Source: CAYJLF01 sp964371055
GTDB lineage: Bacteria > Eisenbacteria > RBG-16-71-46 > CAIMUX01
Length of the DNA stretch: 64,000 nt
Assembly (NCBI GenBank): GCA_964371055.1
Contig: CAYJLF010000005.1
Location: 1-64,000, forward strand
Direction of reading: 5' to 3'
This document shows positions 27,062 to 34,540 of the stretch, piece after piece. Made by a program: the position numbers and the translations under genes. Every line of letters starts with the position of its first letter. Within the stretch, counting starts at the first letter, position 1. The notes under the pieces were generated by a model. The model ran no database searches. It was not told the origin of the DNA and saw nothing but the letters and a program-made list of their open reading frames with translations.

Positions 27062-27687
27062 GGAAGCCCCAGCGGCTCCAGCAGGTCGTCCAGACGCGGC
27101 TCCAACTGCGCCATCAGTTCACGCAAGGCCGCCGAGTCGGCCCCCGCCGCGTTATAGCGGACGAACGCGGCGTTGGTGGGCCGGCGGGCCAGCGAGGACT
27201 TCACCAGGTTCCACTTCAGCGCATACTCGCCGGCCACCGTGCCGTGACCGGTGCGAAACCAGTAGAGCACTTCCTGCGGGGCGCCCCCGGGGCGGCGGAT
27301 CGTCATGCGGGTGGCCGCCTGGTCTTCGCCGCCTCGCGGAAGGCGAGTCTCCTCGATCGCCGCGACTCTCCACCCTCCCCCCGGCAGGCAGTTGCGCGGC
27401 GAGTGGATCTGCGAGTTGACCTGCTGCTGGGCGAAGTAGGCCACGAAGAGCCCGATCTCCGTCCCATCCGCGCGTCGATAGACCCGCTTCAGCGTGGCGT
27501 CGGCGTCCAAGACCTCGGCGCTCACCGAGTCGGTCGCGAACTCCTCGCTGCGCCAGTCGCTCAGCTCTCGCGGGAGCTGCCCGAGGTCGGGGATCCCGCC
27601 GGGAGCGGCGCGTCCCGCTCGAAGCCCGGCGGCGTAAACCCAGGTGACGGCGAGGAGGATGATGACGATGACCGAGCGGATGACCAT
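27058..27687 (-). CDS. epsI: EpsI-domain protein
   Basis: This 209-residue protein has one N-terminal membrane anchor (VIVIILLAVTWVYAAGL) and a periplasmic EpsI domain with the conserved block IHSPRNCLPGGGW followed by YWFRTGHG. EpsI accompanies exosortases and in many genomes is fused to the exosortase C-terminus; its biochemical role is unclear. Here it starts inside the exosortase gene in another frame, sharing 127 bases. The ATG (27687) falls immediately after the exosortase's last membrane helix. Confidence 0.88.
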   Translation of the reverse strand: MVIRSVIVIILLAVTWVYAAGLRAGRAAPGGIPDLGQLPRELSDWRSEEFATDSVSAEVLDADATLKRVYRRADGTEIGLFVAYFAQQQVNSQIHSPRNCLPGGGWRVAAIEETRLPRGGEDQAATRMTIRRPGGAPQEVLYWFRTGHGTVAGEYALKWNLVKSSLARRPTNAAFVRYNAAGADSAALRELMAQLEPRLDDLLEPLGLP

Positions 27688-28502
27688 GGCTTCTTGACCA
27701 CCTTCTTGATGACGGCAAAGAGCGCCAGCGACAGGAAGAAGACGAAGAGACCGAAGAGCTCGTGGGCAAGGCCCTCGGTCGCCTCGATCCCGATCAGCCA
27801 CGCCGCGATCCCGCTTCCCCAGACGCGCACCGCGTTGCCCGCGACGCTGATCGGAATCGCGGAGAGGAAGAGGGCCGATCGCGCCCACCACGGCACCGCC
27901 GTCGTGTAAGCCATCAGGGCGCCGGCGGCCAGAAACGCGTAGAGCGAGCGGATACCGCTGCACGCTTCGGCGACCTCGAGACTCGTCTGGGCCAGGTGGA
28001 TCACGTTCCCCTGAACGACCGCCTGCACGCCCACGCCCTTCAGACCCACGACTGCGATCTTGGCCGCCAGCGCCTGCATCGGCGCCGTCAGCCCGTAGTA
28101 GATGACATACGGCAGCGGGATCGCCAGGAAGAGAAACGCGATCGGAAAGGCCACGATCCGCAGCCGCCGCCAGCCGTAGACGAAGAGCGTGATCGACGCC
28201 AGCAGCCCCAGCAGGCTGATCCGCTGGGTGAAGACCTCGGCTCCAGCGACGCCGAAGACGAAGAGGCCCAGCGAGCCGAGGATCCCCAGGAGGCCCCAGT
28301 GGCTGGGGTTCGGCGGCGCGGCCCGCAGTTGCGCCCGGTCCCGCCAGAGGAAGTAGATCGAGACCAGCGGCATCAGGAAGCCGTGGTGGTAGTTCGGGTC
28401 CCGGAGCCAGTCGGAGAGGAGTTCGGCGGCGACCGGCACGTAGACCAGTCCCGTTAAAACGAGAACGATAGTCCGAGGTAAAAGACGAAGCAGTGCTCGC
28501 AT
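27561..28502 (-). CDS. xrtA: Exosortase (XrtA-like transpeptidase)
   Basis: This 313-residue polytopic inner-membrane enzyme cleaves and anchors PEP-CTERM proteins. It has about eight helices and the full catalytic set: Cys181 in EACSGIRS, Arg226 in GNAVRVWG and His247 in LAHELFG. The neighbours (PrsK/PrsR, EpsI, DUF3473 deacetylase, Wzz, tyrosine kinase) fit the exosortase A system. The last ~40 residues (after VIKKVVKKPW) are serine/proline-rich and overlap the start of epsI in another frame, so the functional enzyme probably ends before them, or the two were once one fused protein. The start is ATG 28502. Confidence 0.93.
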   Translation of the reverse strand: MRALLRLLPRTIVLVLTGLVYVPVAAELLSDWLRDPNYHHGFLMPLVSIYFLWRDRAQLRAAPPNPSHWGLLGILGSLGLFVFGVAGAEVFTQRISLLGLLASITLFVYGWRRLRIVAFPIAFLFLAIPLPYVIYYGLTAPMQALAAKIAVVGLKGVGVQAVVQGNVIHLAQTSLEVAEACSGIRSLYAFLAAGALMAYTTAVPWWARSALFLSAIPISVAGNAVRVWGSGIAAWLIGIEATEGLAHELFGLFVFFLSLALFAVIKKVVKKPWSSARSSSSSSSPSPGFTPPGFERDAPLPAGSPTSGSSRES

Positions 28503-28807
28503 GCCGCCCCACGAGATCGATTCAACACGGCCGAACGGGCTCCCAGTGGCAAGTTCACCAGAGATACTACCATACGCGGCGTCCGTCGTCGGAAACTCCG
28601 CTGTGCCCTGGTCACCCAGCCCGGCTGCGGTGCTGCGTCCGGCGCGACGACATGGATCGAATCGCCCCCGTGATTCCGATCCCGTGCCCGTGGGATTGTC
28701 GCCTGCGGCCTACAATTGGTCCGCGACCCGTATCCCATTGGCGGAACGCTCCATGAGAGCTGAGGACCGCGGCAGTCGCAGTCCCGCTGTATTGCTGGGC
28801 CTACATC

Positions 28808-28824
28808 TGTCGGGCCGACCGTCA
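28808..28824 (+). promoter_or_regulatory. Putative PrsR upstream activator site
   Basis: TGTCGGGCCGACCGTCA; its reverse complement reads TGACGG-TCGGC-CCGACA, matching the TGTAAG-N5-CCGACA form. It lies 89 bases before the -24/-12 promoter at 28914. Confidence 0.5.
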
Positions 28825-28913
28825 CCTGCGGGCCTTTCACCCCTCATCTCCGGCACTCATAACCATCTGTATATCAATGTACTAACCGGCTTCGATGAAT
28901 CCTCTAGGTCGTC

Positions 28914-28929
28914 TGGCACGCTGCTTGAG
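28914..28929 (+). promoter_or_regulatory. Sigma-54-type -24/-12 promoter
   Basis: TGGCACG-CTGC-TTGAG has a perfect -24 element and the correct spacing. The -12 has GA where the textbook consensus has GC. The PEP-CTERM gene start is 52 bases downstream. Confidence 0.6.
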
Positions 28930-28980
28930 CGCAGAACTTCTTGGAAAGCGCAAGCTGGGTCATTTACAGGAGGATGGAAA

Positions 28981-29709
28981 ATGAGAGTGAGTTTCAAGAT
29001 TCTGGCCGCTGCGGCCCTGCTCGTGGCGTTGTCTGTCGGCCCGGCAAATGGAACGGTCGCTGGTTGGTGGTACACGGACTGGGTCGGGAGTACCCAACAG
29101 ATCACGTTCAACCTGGCTGGATCAACCAAGACATCGGCTTACATTGGGCAGGCCTACGGCTATTGGTCGACCACCGGGCTGGCGGGCAGCTGGACCAACC
29201 AGGGGCGCGTGTTCTGCGTCGATCTGATCAACACGGCAGGCGACGGAGAGGCCTCCAAGTACGCGGTCGACATGCACACGGGTGCCGACGGGGAACTGGG
29301 TTGGGAGACACCCACCGGCGACTCGGACCAGCTACGGGCCACTGGCGGGCTCTATGCGGCCGCCCGTTTGGCGCAGGTGTTCGGCGGGACGTGGCTCACG
29401 AGCAGTGACACCTACAACAAGACGATCGGGCTCAACGTCGCCATCTGGAAGGCCGCCTATGGCGGCGGCTTGACGAGCATCGGCGGACTCAATACTACGC
29501 AGCAGGGGTACTACAACCAGGTTATCGCTCTCTACAACGCGGGTCAGACCGCCAATGCCTACACATGGTGGGATAGCCGTGTGAACGATGGGAGCAGTAC
29601 TAACCAGGACTTTCTCAAGGGCGAGGTTCCCGAGCCGGGCAGCCTGATCCTCTTGGGCGGTGTCCTTCTTGGCTCGGCTCTCCTGGCCGCGCGGCGGCGG
29701 CGCTCGTAG
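28981..29709 (+). CDS. PEP-CTERM protein with Cys/Asn thioester-domain-like motifs
   Basis: This 242-residue secreted protein has a signal peptide (LAAAALLVALSVGPANG) and a sorting tail of VPEPGSLILLGGVLLG, a hydrophobic helix and AARRRRS. The ATG has a perfect AGGAGG seven bases upstream. The mature part contains RVFCVDLINTAG and, about 80 residues later, IGLNVAIWKAAYGG. These echo the FC..D and Q..IW pair of thioester domains, except that Asn replaces Gln. The exosortase should cleave near PEP and attach the protein to surface glycan or the outer membrane. The role is otherwise unknown. Confidence 0.85.
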   Translation: MRVSFKILAAAALLVALSVGPANGTVAGWWYTDWVGSTQQITFNLAGSTKTSAYIGQAYGYWSTTGLAGSWTNQGRVFCVDLINTAGDGEASKYAVDMHTGADGELGWETPTGDSDQLRATGGLYAAARLAQVFGGTWLTSSDTYNKTIGLNVAIWKAAYGGGLTSIGGLNTTQQGYYNQVIALYNAGQTANAYTWWDSRVNDGSSTNQDFLKGEVPEPGSLILLGGVLLGSALLAARRRRS

Positions 29710-29793
29710 CTTCAAGAGGACCCCTACGACACGCATCGTTCGTGTGATAAGTGTTTGAGAGGCAAGACGGTCGGTCCGTCGGAACGACCTAAG

Positions 29794-29824
29794 CTACCCG
29801 GGGGATCGACGATCTCCCGGGTAG
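29794..29824 (+). terminator. Stem-loop terminator after the first PEP-CTERM gene
   Basis: The arms CTACCCGGG and CCCGGGTAG surround a 13-base loop-containing centre and are followed by TGTCTTT. The stem is GC-rich with a short T-rich tail. Confidence 0.6.
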
Positions 29825-29964
29825 TGTCTTTATGATTGGCGAAACTCCATTTCCTCGCCCGGGTTCGTGGGTGGGAAGTCGCCTTCGGCGACACCGGCGG
29901 GTAAGGGTATCCGCAATCTTCACAATGAGTTAACTGCTGCCTGCGTAGGAGTGTCGCTCCAGGT

Positions 29965-29982
29965 TGTAGCCCTTTCCTTACG
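29965..29982 (+). promoter_or_regulatory. Weak copy of the PrsR-type palindrome
   Basis: TGTAGC-CCTTTC-CTTACG has the inverted half-site layout but only a partial match to the consensus. It lies about 98 bases upstream of the promoter at 30080, the same spacing as the better copies. Confidence 0.3.
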
Positions 29983-30079
29983 GATCGCAACTCTTCAGCC
30001 AACTGGGTCCCGGACCCCCCAAGCATCCAATTCTCTATGAACCAACGCGTTAGCCCCCACATCCCGGGCGCTCTCAGGC

Positions 30080-30095
30080 TGGCACGATTCATGAG
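30080..30095 (+). promoter_or_regulatory. Sigma-54-type -24/-12 promoter
   Basis: TGGCACG-ATTC-ATGAG has a perfect -24 box. The -12 box is degenerate (ATGA). It lies 58 bases upstream of the ATG at 30154. Confidence 0.5.
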
Positions 30096-30153
30096 GGCTT
30101 CAACCAAGATATCGTTCCGCAGACGGTGCTACGCCTCAGGAGGAGACTTCGAC

Positions 30154-30888
30154 ATGAAGAGAGCACTACTTCCGGTTCTCGCCCTGACCCTTGTCATGGC
30201 CAGCGTGACTGTGGCTGATGCGAGTTTCTACCTTCGTTACTCATCGGTCTTCAAGGGGGACGGCTACATCCGGGTCCTGGATGGCTCGACCGTCCATACC
30301 ACCTCGGCGGGTATCTACACGCTCGATCTGGACAACGACGACAATCACGCGACCTACACGACGCACAGCAACTTCGTCTGCCTCGACCTCGAGCACAACG
30401 CGGGGTACACGTGGTGGAAGGCCGACCTCCACATCCTCCCCCCGAACTACCAGCCGGGCAACCCGCCGCCGTGGAACCTCTGGCTGGCCGGATGGGCCTA
30501 CCAGACGTACCGGAACAACGCAGGCAACGACTGGGGCGCCGCCCTGCAGCTCGCGCTCTGGGAGATGACCCACGAGACCGACTGGGCCACGAACTACAAT
30601 GCTGCGAGTTGGCACGACACCGGCAACTTCCAGCTCTTCAGCGACTACACCACCGGCGCGAAGACCAACGCCACGACCATCTTGACCGCGGCGAAGGACC
30701 AGCCGCTGTACCCGTCGATGGACCGGTACGTCGAGTACTATGAACCGGCGGACAACTCCTCCCCGGGTACCTATGGCCAGGGGATGCTGAAGGACGGGGG
30801 TGAGATTCCGGAGCCCTCGAGCCTGCTGCTCCTAGGCTCGATCGTCCTGGCAGCGGCCGGACTGACGTGGAGGCGGCGGAGCCGCTGA
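30154..30888 (+). CDS. PEP-CTERM protein with thioester-domain-like Cys-Gln motif pair
   Basis: This 244-residue secreted protein has a signal peptide ending near VADAS and the tail IPEPSSLLLLGSIVLAA plus WRRRSR. ATG 30154 follows AGGAGG at 30138. The mature domain has SNFVCLDLEHNAG and, about 60 residues later, GAALQLALWEMTHETD. The Cys in the first and Gln in the second match the pair that forms an internal thioester in Gram-positive thioester-domain adhesins (F-C and PhiQxxPhiW). If real, it could bind amines or surfaces covalently. This is inference from motifs only. Confidence 0.86.
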   Translation: MKRALLPVLALTLVMASVTVADASFYLRYSSVFKGDGYIRVLDGSTVHTTSAGIYTLDLDNDDNHATYTTHSNFVCLDLEHNAGYTWWKADLHILPPNYQPGNPPPWNLWLAGWAYQTYRNNAGNDWGAALQLALWEMTHETDWATNYNAASWHDTGNFQLFSDYTTGAKTNATTILTAAKDQPLYPSMDRYVEYYEPADNSSPGTYGQGMLKDGGEIPEPSSLLLLGSIVLAAAGLTWRRRSR

Positions 30889-30918
30889 GACTGCTGACTC
30901 TTACTCACCTCCTGCTTT

Positions 30919-30955
30919 CGACCCCCTGAGCCCGCCAACGGGTTTCGGGGGGTCG
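30919..30955 (+). terminator. Stem-loop terminator
   Basis: CGACCCCC (30919-30926) pairs with GGGGGTCG (30948-30955), with an inner CCCG/CGGG stem. The downstream tract is CTGTTTGT. Confidence 0.6.
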
Positions 30956-31104
30956 CTGTTTGTCGCGGCGGACTGCAGATGGCTTTCCCAAGCGTCGCCG
31001 TGCCCGACATCGGCTTTTCCCGAGAGCGCAGGGGCTATGTGTTTGTAACAGTGCCGGTTGGTGAGACCATTCCCATTGGAACCAGAACGAGTCCGCACCT
31101 CGAG

Positions 31105-31121
31105 TGTCGGACGACCTTTCA
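31105..31121 (+). promoter_or_regulatory. Putative PrsR upstream activator site
   Basis: TGTCGGACGACCTTTCA; the reverse complement TGAAAG-GTCGT-CCGACA differs from TGTAAG-N5-CCGACA at one half-site base. It lies 65 bases upstream of the promoter. Confidence 0.55.
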
Positions 31122-31185
31122 CTAGCGCGACTGGCGTTCCGGGGCGACGCCTCTAACTCTCAGCGATTCAACGTGCTGTCCCCGT

Positions 31186-31201
31186 TGGCCTGTGAGTTGA
31201 T
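31186..31201 (+). promoter_or_regulatory. Sigma-54-type -24/-12 promoter
   Basis: TGGCCTG-TGAG-TTGAT has the invariant GG at -24 and TTGA at the exact -12 spacing. The GTG start is 113 bases further on. Confidence 0.45.
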
Positions 31202-31314
31202 ACACCGAATTCGTGGTGGGACGGCCGCGGTGACGAGAGTGTGGCTCATCCGTTTCCGGACCCAGTTCGTCTCACCGAATCGGGTTGAGAGTCGAGTTAG
31301 AAGGAGGTGCTCCT

Positions 31315-31899
31315 GTGACCTCAATCACCAGACCGTTGCTCGTGTCCATTGTCTTGTGCTGTATCTTGGCGACCCCGCAGCCGGCGCCCGCCGTCTACTG
31401 GGTCGGAGATCCGATCGAGGGAGGGAGTTGGACGCAGGGCTTCCAGCAGGCCAGCAATGAGGTGTGGAATAGCCAGGCCGTCGGAGCGTTCGACTACTTC
31501 CGTTTCGATTTCGTTGCTGCCCTGGGAGACTTCGGCTCGTTCGAGATTCCGGGGCTGAGGGCGTTCACGTCGGGATCCGGCTGGGCGGCGCCATCGGCCC
31601 ATCAAACCACGATCTGCTCCGATGCCTGGGGGCCGCTACGTACGGCGACGCTTGGCTTCTCGGGCCGGTTCTATGGGAACAAGACGTCTCCGCTGCAGTT
31701 CCACACCGCTATCTACCGCCAGGGAGTACTCCGTCAGTCCCAGAAGGCCCATTGGAGCGGCTCGGCGTGGACGTTCACGGATGAGCCACTGGGCCGGCAC
31801 GACCCAGGCGTCATTCCAGAGCCCGGAACGGCGCTTCTGATCGGTGCTGTCCTTTCCGCGTGGTCACTCTGTGCATGGAGGCGGCGGCAGCGTAGCTGA
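31315..31899 (+). CDS. PEP-CTERM protein (GTG start)
   Basis: This 194-residue secreted protein has a signal peptide (LLVSIVLCCILATPQPAPA) and the tail VIPEPGTALLIGAVLS, a helix and WRRRQRS. The GTG at 31315 is chosen over an upstream ATG (31285) because AAGGAGGTG sits just before it at 31301-31309. The mature domain (YWVGDPIEGGSWTQGFQQ onwards) is short, beta-rich by appearance and has one cysteine; no family is recognised beyond the sorting tail. Own sigma-54-type promoter and activator site lie upstream. Confidence 0.82.
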   Translation: MTSITRPLLVSIVLCCILATPQPAPAVYWVGDPIEGGSWTQGFQQASNEVWNSQAVGAFDYFRFDFVAALGDFGSFEIPGLRAFTSGSGWAAPSAHQTTICSDAWGPLRTATLGFSGRFYGNKTSPLQFHTAIYRQGVLRQSQKAHWSGSAWTFTDEPLGRHDPGVIPEPGTALLIGAVLSAWSLCAWRRRQRS

Positions 31900-31922
31900 C
31901 GCGCCTCTCTGGCAGTTCCGGG

Positions 31923-31976
31923 GAGCCTGAACGATTCGATCCGCGGCCAAGACCGCGAGCCGAGTCGTTCAGGCTC
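31923..31976 (+). terminator. Nested stem-loop after PEP-CTERM gene
   Basis: GAGCCTGAACGA (31923-31934) pairs perfectly with TCGTTCAGGCTC (31965-31976). Inside it CGCGG (31942-31946) pairs with CCGCG (31953-31957). There is no T tract, so termination may need Rho, or the hairpin may protect the mRNA 3' end. Confidence 0.55.
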
Positions 31977-32253
31977 TCCGCCGTCTTGGACGACCACTCC
32001 TGGCCAAACGGCGCCGCAGACGGCACTCCTCCGGCCAGAGCAAGCAGGAGATCGCCCCAAACCAGGTCGTCAGCTCCGGAATCTCGCCGACGTCGAAGGG
32101 GGCCATCATCCTCGGTGAGGGTTGGACCGATGGATTTCCGCCGCTGAAGTTGGATGTCCCGATTCCCGACACACCCGCGCGATCCGACTCTGAGTTCAAC
32201 TACTTCTGTGCAAAGCAGTTACAAGACCTTGATTCAAACGCCGATCGCTCCCC

Positions 32254-32271
32254 TGTAAGGCCTACCCGACA
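32254..32271 (+). promoter_or_regulatory. Putative PrsR upstream activator site
   Basis: TGTAAG-GCCTAC-CCGACA has both perfect half-sites but a 6-base spacer. It lies 84 bases upstream of the -24/-12 promoter. Confidence 0.6.
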
Positions 32272-32355
32272 CTCCCTTTCCGGCGATCCCACCGCGCAAA
32301 ACCCTTACCGTCATAGCTGTTTGCCTAGGCACATCTTACCTCTGGAGCCCGAGGA

Positions 32356-32371
32356 AGGCATCAAGGTTGCA
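32356..32371 (+). promoter_or_regulatory. Sigma-54-type -24/-12 promoter
   Basis: AGGCATC-AAGG-TTGCA has GG and GC at the exact 10-base spacing and a textbook TTGCA -12 box. It lies 61 bases upstream of ATG 32433. Confidence 0.65.
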
Positions 32372-32432
32372 GCCTAGCTATCTTAGGTACTCCGGGCGTG
32401 ATCGCCATCTGCCAACTCCAGAGGGGGATATC

Positions 32433-33266
32433 ATGGTTCGTCGCATCGCTATCGGCATAGCCGCGTTGCTGCTGGTCATCGGATTTGCCGCACCCACGCA
32501 GGCTGCTCTCTATTACAACGGCTTCGAGACCGACATCGCCGGGTGGGACGCCTTTGGGGGCAGTTACAACGCCACCCGGGTTGCGTCCGGCAGCAATGGA
32601 ATCGTATCGGCGGCCGGGTCCTGGCACGCGGTCAGTTCTGCCAGCGGCTCCGCCGGCAACTGGGGAGGGTACAACTACGGGGCTGGTTCCGTCCCTACAA
32701 CATTCCAGGCGTACTCGACCTCTCTCGCGGTCTACCTCAACATCGATGGTGGATGGGCGAATGACACCCGTTTCGATTACATCTCGGCCATCAGCAACAG
32801 CGCGGGCACGCACCTTCGCGACTTTGTCTTCAACGCTGGTTTCTACAATGACGCCGGGGGCCCCGGATCGGGCTCGAACCGCTTCGTCATCAGCGCCAGC
32901 AACAACGCCTACCGCAGTAACTCCTACCCCAAGAATCCCGGTCGCGACCCGATTGCCATCTTGAACTCCGGCTGGTACACCTTCGAGCACAGTTTCTACA
33001 ACGACGGCGGGTTCCTTAAGGCCGACCTCAACATCTTCGACACGTCCAGCTTGCTCGTCCACAGCTGGACCTTGGGCGGCACGGATGCGATCGCGGGCGT
33101 CGGCGGCAATCGATACGGCTGGTTCATCAACGAATTCTCCGTGCTCGCCTTCGACGAGACGGAGCTGCGCCTCGACAGCGGCGAGATCCCCGAGCCCTCC
33201 AGCCTCATCATGTTGGCAATCGTGGCTGGGGCCGGGCTCGGCCTCGCACGACGTCGCCGGCGGTAA
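32433..33266 (+). CDS. PEP-CTERM protein, first gene of a two-gene unit
   Basis: This 277-residue secreted protein has a signal peptide (IAIGIAALLLVIGFAAPTQA) and the tail IPEPSSLIMLAIVAGAGLGL plus ARRRRR. ATG 32433 follows a purine-rich GAGGGGG. The mature part opens with LYYNGFETDIAGWDAFGG and is rich in Gly, Ser and Asn. This resembles lectin-like or jelly-roll domains common in PEP-CTERM proteins, but no family is certain. The next PEP-CTERM gene follows after 31 bases without its own promoter. Confidence 0.85.
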   Translation: MVRRIAIGIAALLLVIGFAAPTQAALYYNGFETDIAGWDAFGGSYNATRVASGSNGIVSAAGSWHAVSSASGSAGNWGGYNYGAGSVPTTFQAYSTSLAVYLNIDGGWANDTRFDYISAISNSAGTHLRDFVFNAGFYNDAGGPGSGSNRFVISASNNAYRSNSYPKNPGRDPIAILNSGWYTFEHSFYNDGGFLKADLNIFDTSSLLVHSWTLGGTDAIAGVGGNRYGWFINEFSVLAFDETELRLDSGEIPEPSSLIMLAIVAGAGLGLARRRRR

Positions 33267-33297
33267 CCACGTGTTCGTCACAGAGAACGGAGCAAGA

Positions 33298-33993
33298 ATG
33301 AACAGGATTTCAACGAGAACCCTCGCGGGGCTGGTGCTTGCCGCCAGCCTCGCTTTCGCCGGACCGAGCCTCGCCGTTCTCTACACGGCCGGTACCTGGT
33401 CGTCTGCGTTCCCCGGACCCTACACTCCTCCGCCGGACGCGCCTCACTTCCTCGATGGCCTGGGCGGCTACCCCGGCGACACCGTATCGCTTCTCGGACA
33501 CTCGGGTTCGCTGAACCTGGCCCCGGGAACCTACGTGCAGAAGCTCAACACTCTCGACTGGATCATTCACTTCACGTGGGGCGGTGATGCCGCGTACAAC
33601 GCCCAGCACAACTACGGGCTGGCGTGGCCCGATCTCCTGATCGACTTCACCATGGTCAGCGACTTCACGATCGGCACGGCGAACGGGACGATCAGCCAGG
33701 GCGGCCGCCTCCGCATCAACTGGGACAACGATTTCATCTCCCTCGCCGAAGGTACCGCGTCGTTGTTCGTGGTGGACGGCTACACCGTCCGCGTCACTCC
33801 TCTCGCGATAGCCGAGGTCGGTGGCTCGAACTTCAGCGGAAACCCGGGTTGGAACCAGCCCGACCTCAACGTGATGGCCCGCTTCGAAGTCGAAGAGGTC
33901 CCGGAACCTACCACGCTCGCGATGGCCGGAGTGTTGCTGGCGTTCGCGGCTGGCTGCGCCCTGCGTTCGGCCCGGCGGAAGCGTCGTGCCTAG
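33298..33993 (+). CDS. PEP-CTERM protein, second gene of a two-gene unit
   Basis: This 231-residue secreted protein has a signal peptide (LAGLVLAASLAFAGPSLA) and the tail VPEPTTLAMAGVLLAFAAG plus ARRKRRA. The spacing of 31 bases from the previous stop and a strong terminator after it imply co-transcription from 32356. The mature domain has no cysteine and is dominated by predicted beta strands (RLRINWDNDFISL, ASLFVVDGYTVRV). No known domain is recognised. Confidence 0.83.
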   Translation: MNRISTRTLAGLVLAASLAFAGPSLAVLYTAGTWSSAFPGPYTPPPDAPHFLDGLGGYPGDTVSLLGHSGSLNLAPGTYVQKLNTLDWIIHFTWGGDAAYNAQHNYGLAWPDLLIDFTMVSDFTIGTANGTISQGGRLRINWDNDFISLAEGTASLFVVDGYTVRVTPLAIAEVGGSNFSGNPGWNQPDLNVMARFEVEEVPEPTTLAMAGVLLAFAAGCALRSARRKRRA

Positions 33994-34034
33994 CGACACA
34001 CCGCTGACCGGAATCGCGAACCCCTCGTGAGCCA

Positions 34035-34060
34035 ACAGGCCGGCTGTCGTGCCGGCCTGT
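34035..34060 (+). terminator. Rho-independent terminator
   Basis: ACAGGCCGGC pairs perfectly with GCCGGCCTGT across a six-base loop (TGTCGT), followed by TCTTGCTGT. It closes the two-gene PEP-CTERM unit. Confidence 0.8.
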
Positions 34061-34298
34061 TCTTGCTGTCCGCACTTCGGAGCAGTCCGCCCAAGCCTCC
34101 GCCGAGATCAGAGGCCCGGAGGGGATCTTGTCGGGCACCTGGCTCGACGCTGGATAGGTTCTGGTCTATGGATTCGAGGCGCAGGCGGAAGTAGCCGGTC
34201 GTCCGCAATCCTGACACCCAAGCGGGTCCGGACTGCGGGCGTAATCCTCTTTCCACTCTTCGGTTGGGTATCCCGGTCGCGCACTCCTGAGCAGGGAG

Positions 34299-34315
34299 TG
34301 TAGTCCGTCCCGACA
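34299..34315 (+). promoter_or_regulatory. Putative PrsR upstream activator site
   Basis: TGTAGT-CCGTC-CCGACA, flanked by AG and CTC as in other copies. It lies 87 bases upstream of the -24/-12 promoter. Confidence 0.6.
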
Positions 34316-34402
34316 CTCGCCTACCGAGATCGCCCTGGGATTACCAGGCGCAAGAGTACGCAGCCGTGCATCCTCCATCACCTTACGGACATCTTAGCCA
34401 CA

Positions 34403-34418
34403 TGGCACCCGTATTGCT
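34403..34418 (+). promoter_or_regulatory. Sigma-54 promoter, perfect consensus match
   Basis: TGGCACC-CGTA-TTGCT matches TGGCAC-N5-TTGCW at every defined base. The PEP-CTERM gene starts 122 bases downstream. Confidence 0.78.
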
Positions 34419-34540
34419 TCGGATTGACCTCATGGGCCCCAGCCTGCTCGCATCCGGCGCAGTTGTTCGGCGGCGACGGAAGTAACGACAACCTGCAACT
34501 GCGGTGACGCGGCCGTTCTTCGCTCCGCGTCGGAGGCAAG

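Larger units (their letters stand above)
28503..28980. other. Divergent control region between exosortase and PEP-CTERM genes
   Basis: This 478-base intergenic region carries the regulatory sites for the rightward PEP-CTERM gene (28808-28824 and 28914-28929) and an AGGAGG at 28968-28973. No clear promoter for the leftward exosortase gene was found. There is no gene. Confidence 0.6.
29710..30153. other. Intergenic region with terminator and next promoter
   Basis: This 444-base gap contains a hairpin (29794-29824), a weak palindrome copy (29965-29982) and a -24/-12 promoter (30080-30095), with AGGAGG at 30138-30143. There is no gene. Confidence 0.6.
30889..31314. other. Intergenic region with terminator, activator site and promoter
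   Basis: This 426-base gap contains a terminator (30919-30955), a palindrome (31105-31121), a -24/-12 promoter (31186-31201) and an AAGGAGG just before the GTG at 31315. There is no gene. Confidence 0.6.
31900..32432. other. Intergenic region with long hairpin, activator site and promoter
   Basis: This 533-base gap holds a nested hairpin (31923-31976), a palindrome (32254-32271) and a -24/-12 promoter (32356-32371). No coding sequence is supported. Confidence 0.6.
33994..34540. other. Intergenic region with terminator, activator site and promoter
   Basis: This 547-base gap has a strong terminator (34035-34060), a palindrome (34299-34315) and the best -24/-12 promoter in the window (34403-34418). 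No gene is supported in the remaining sequence. Confidence 0.6.
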
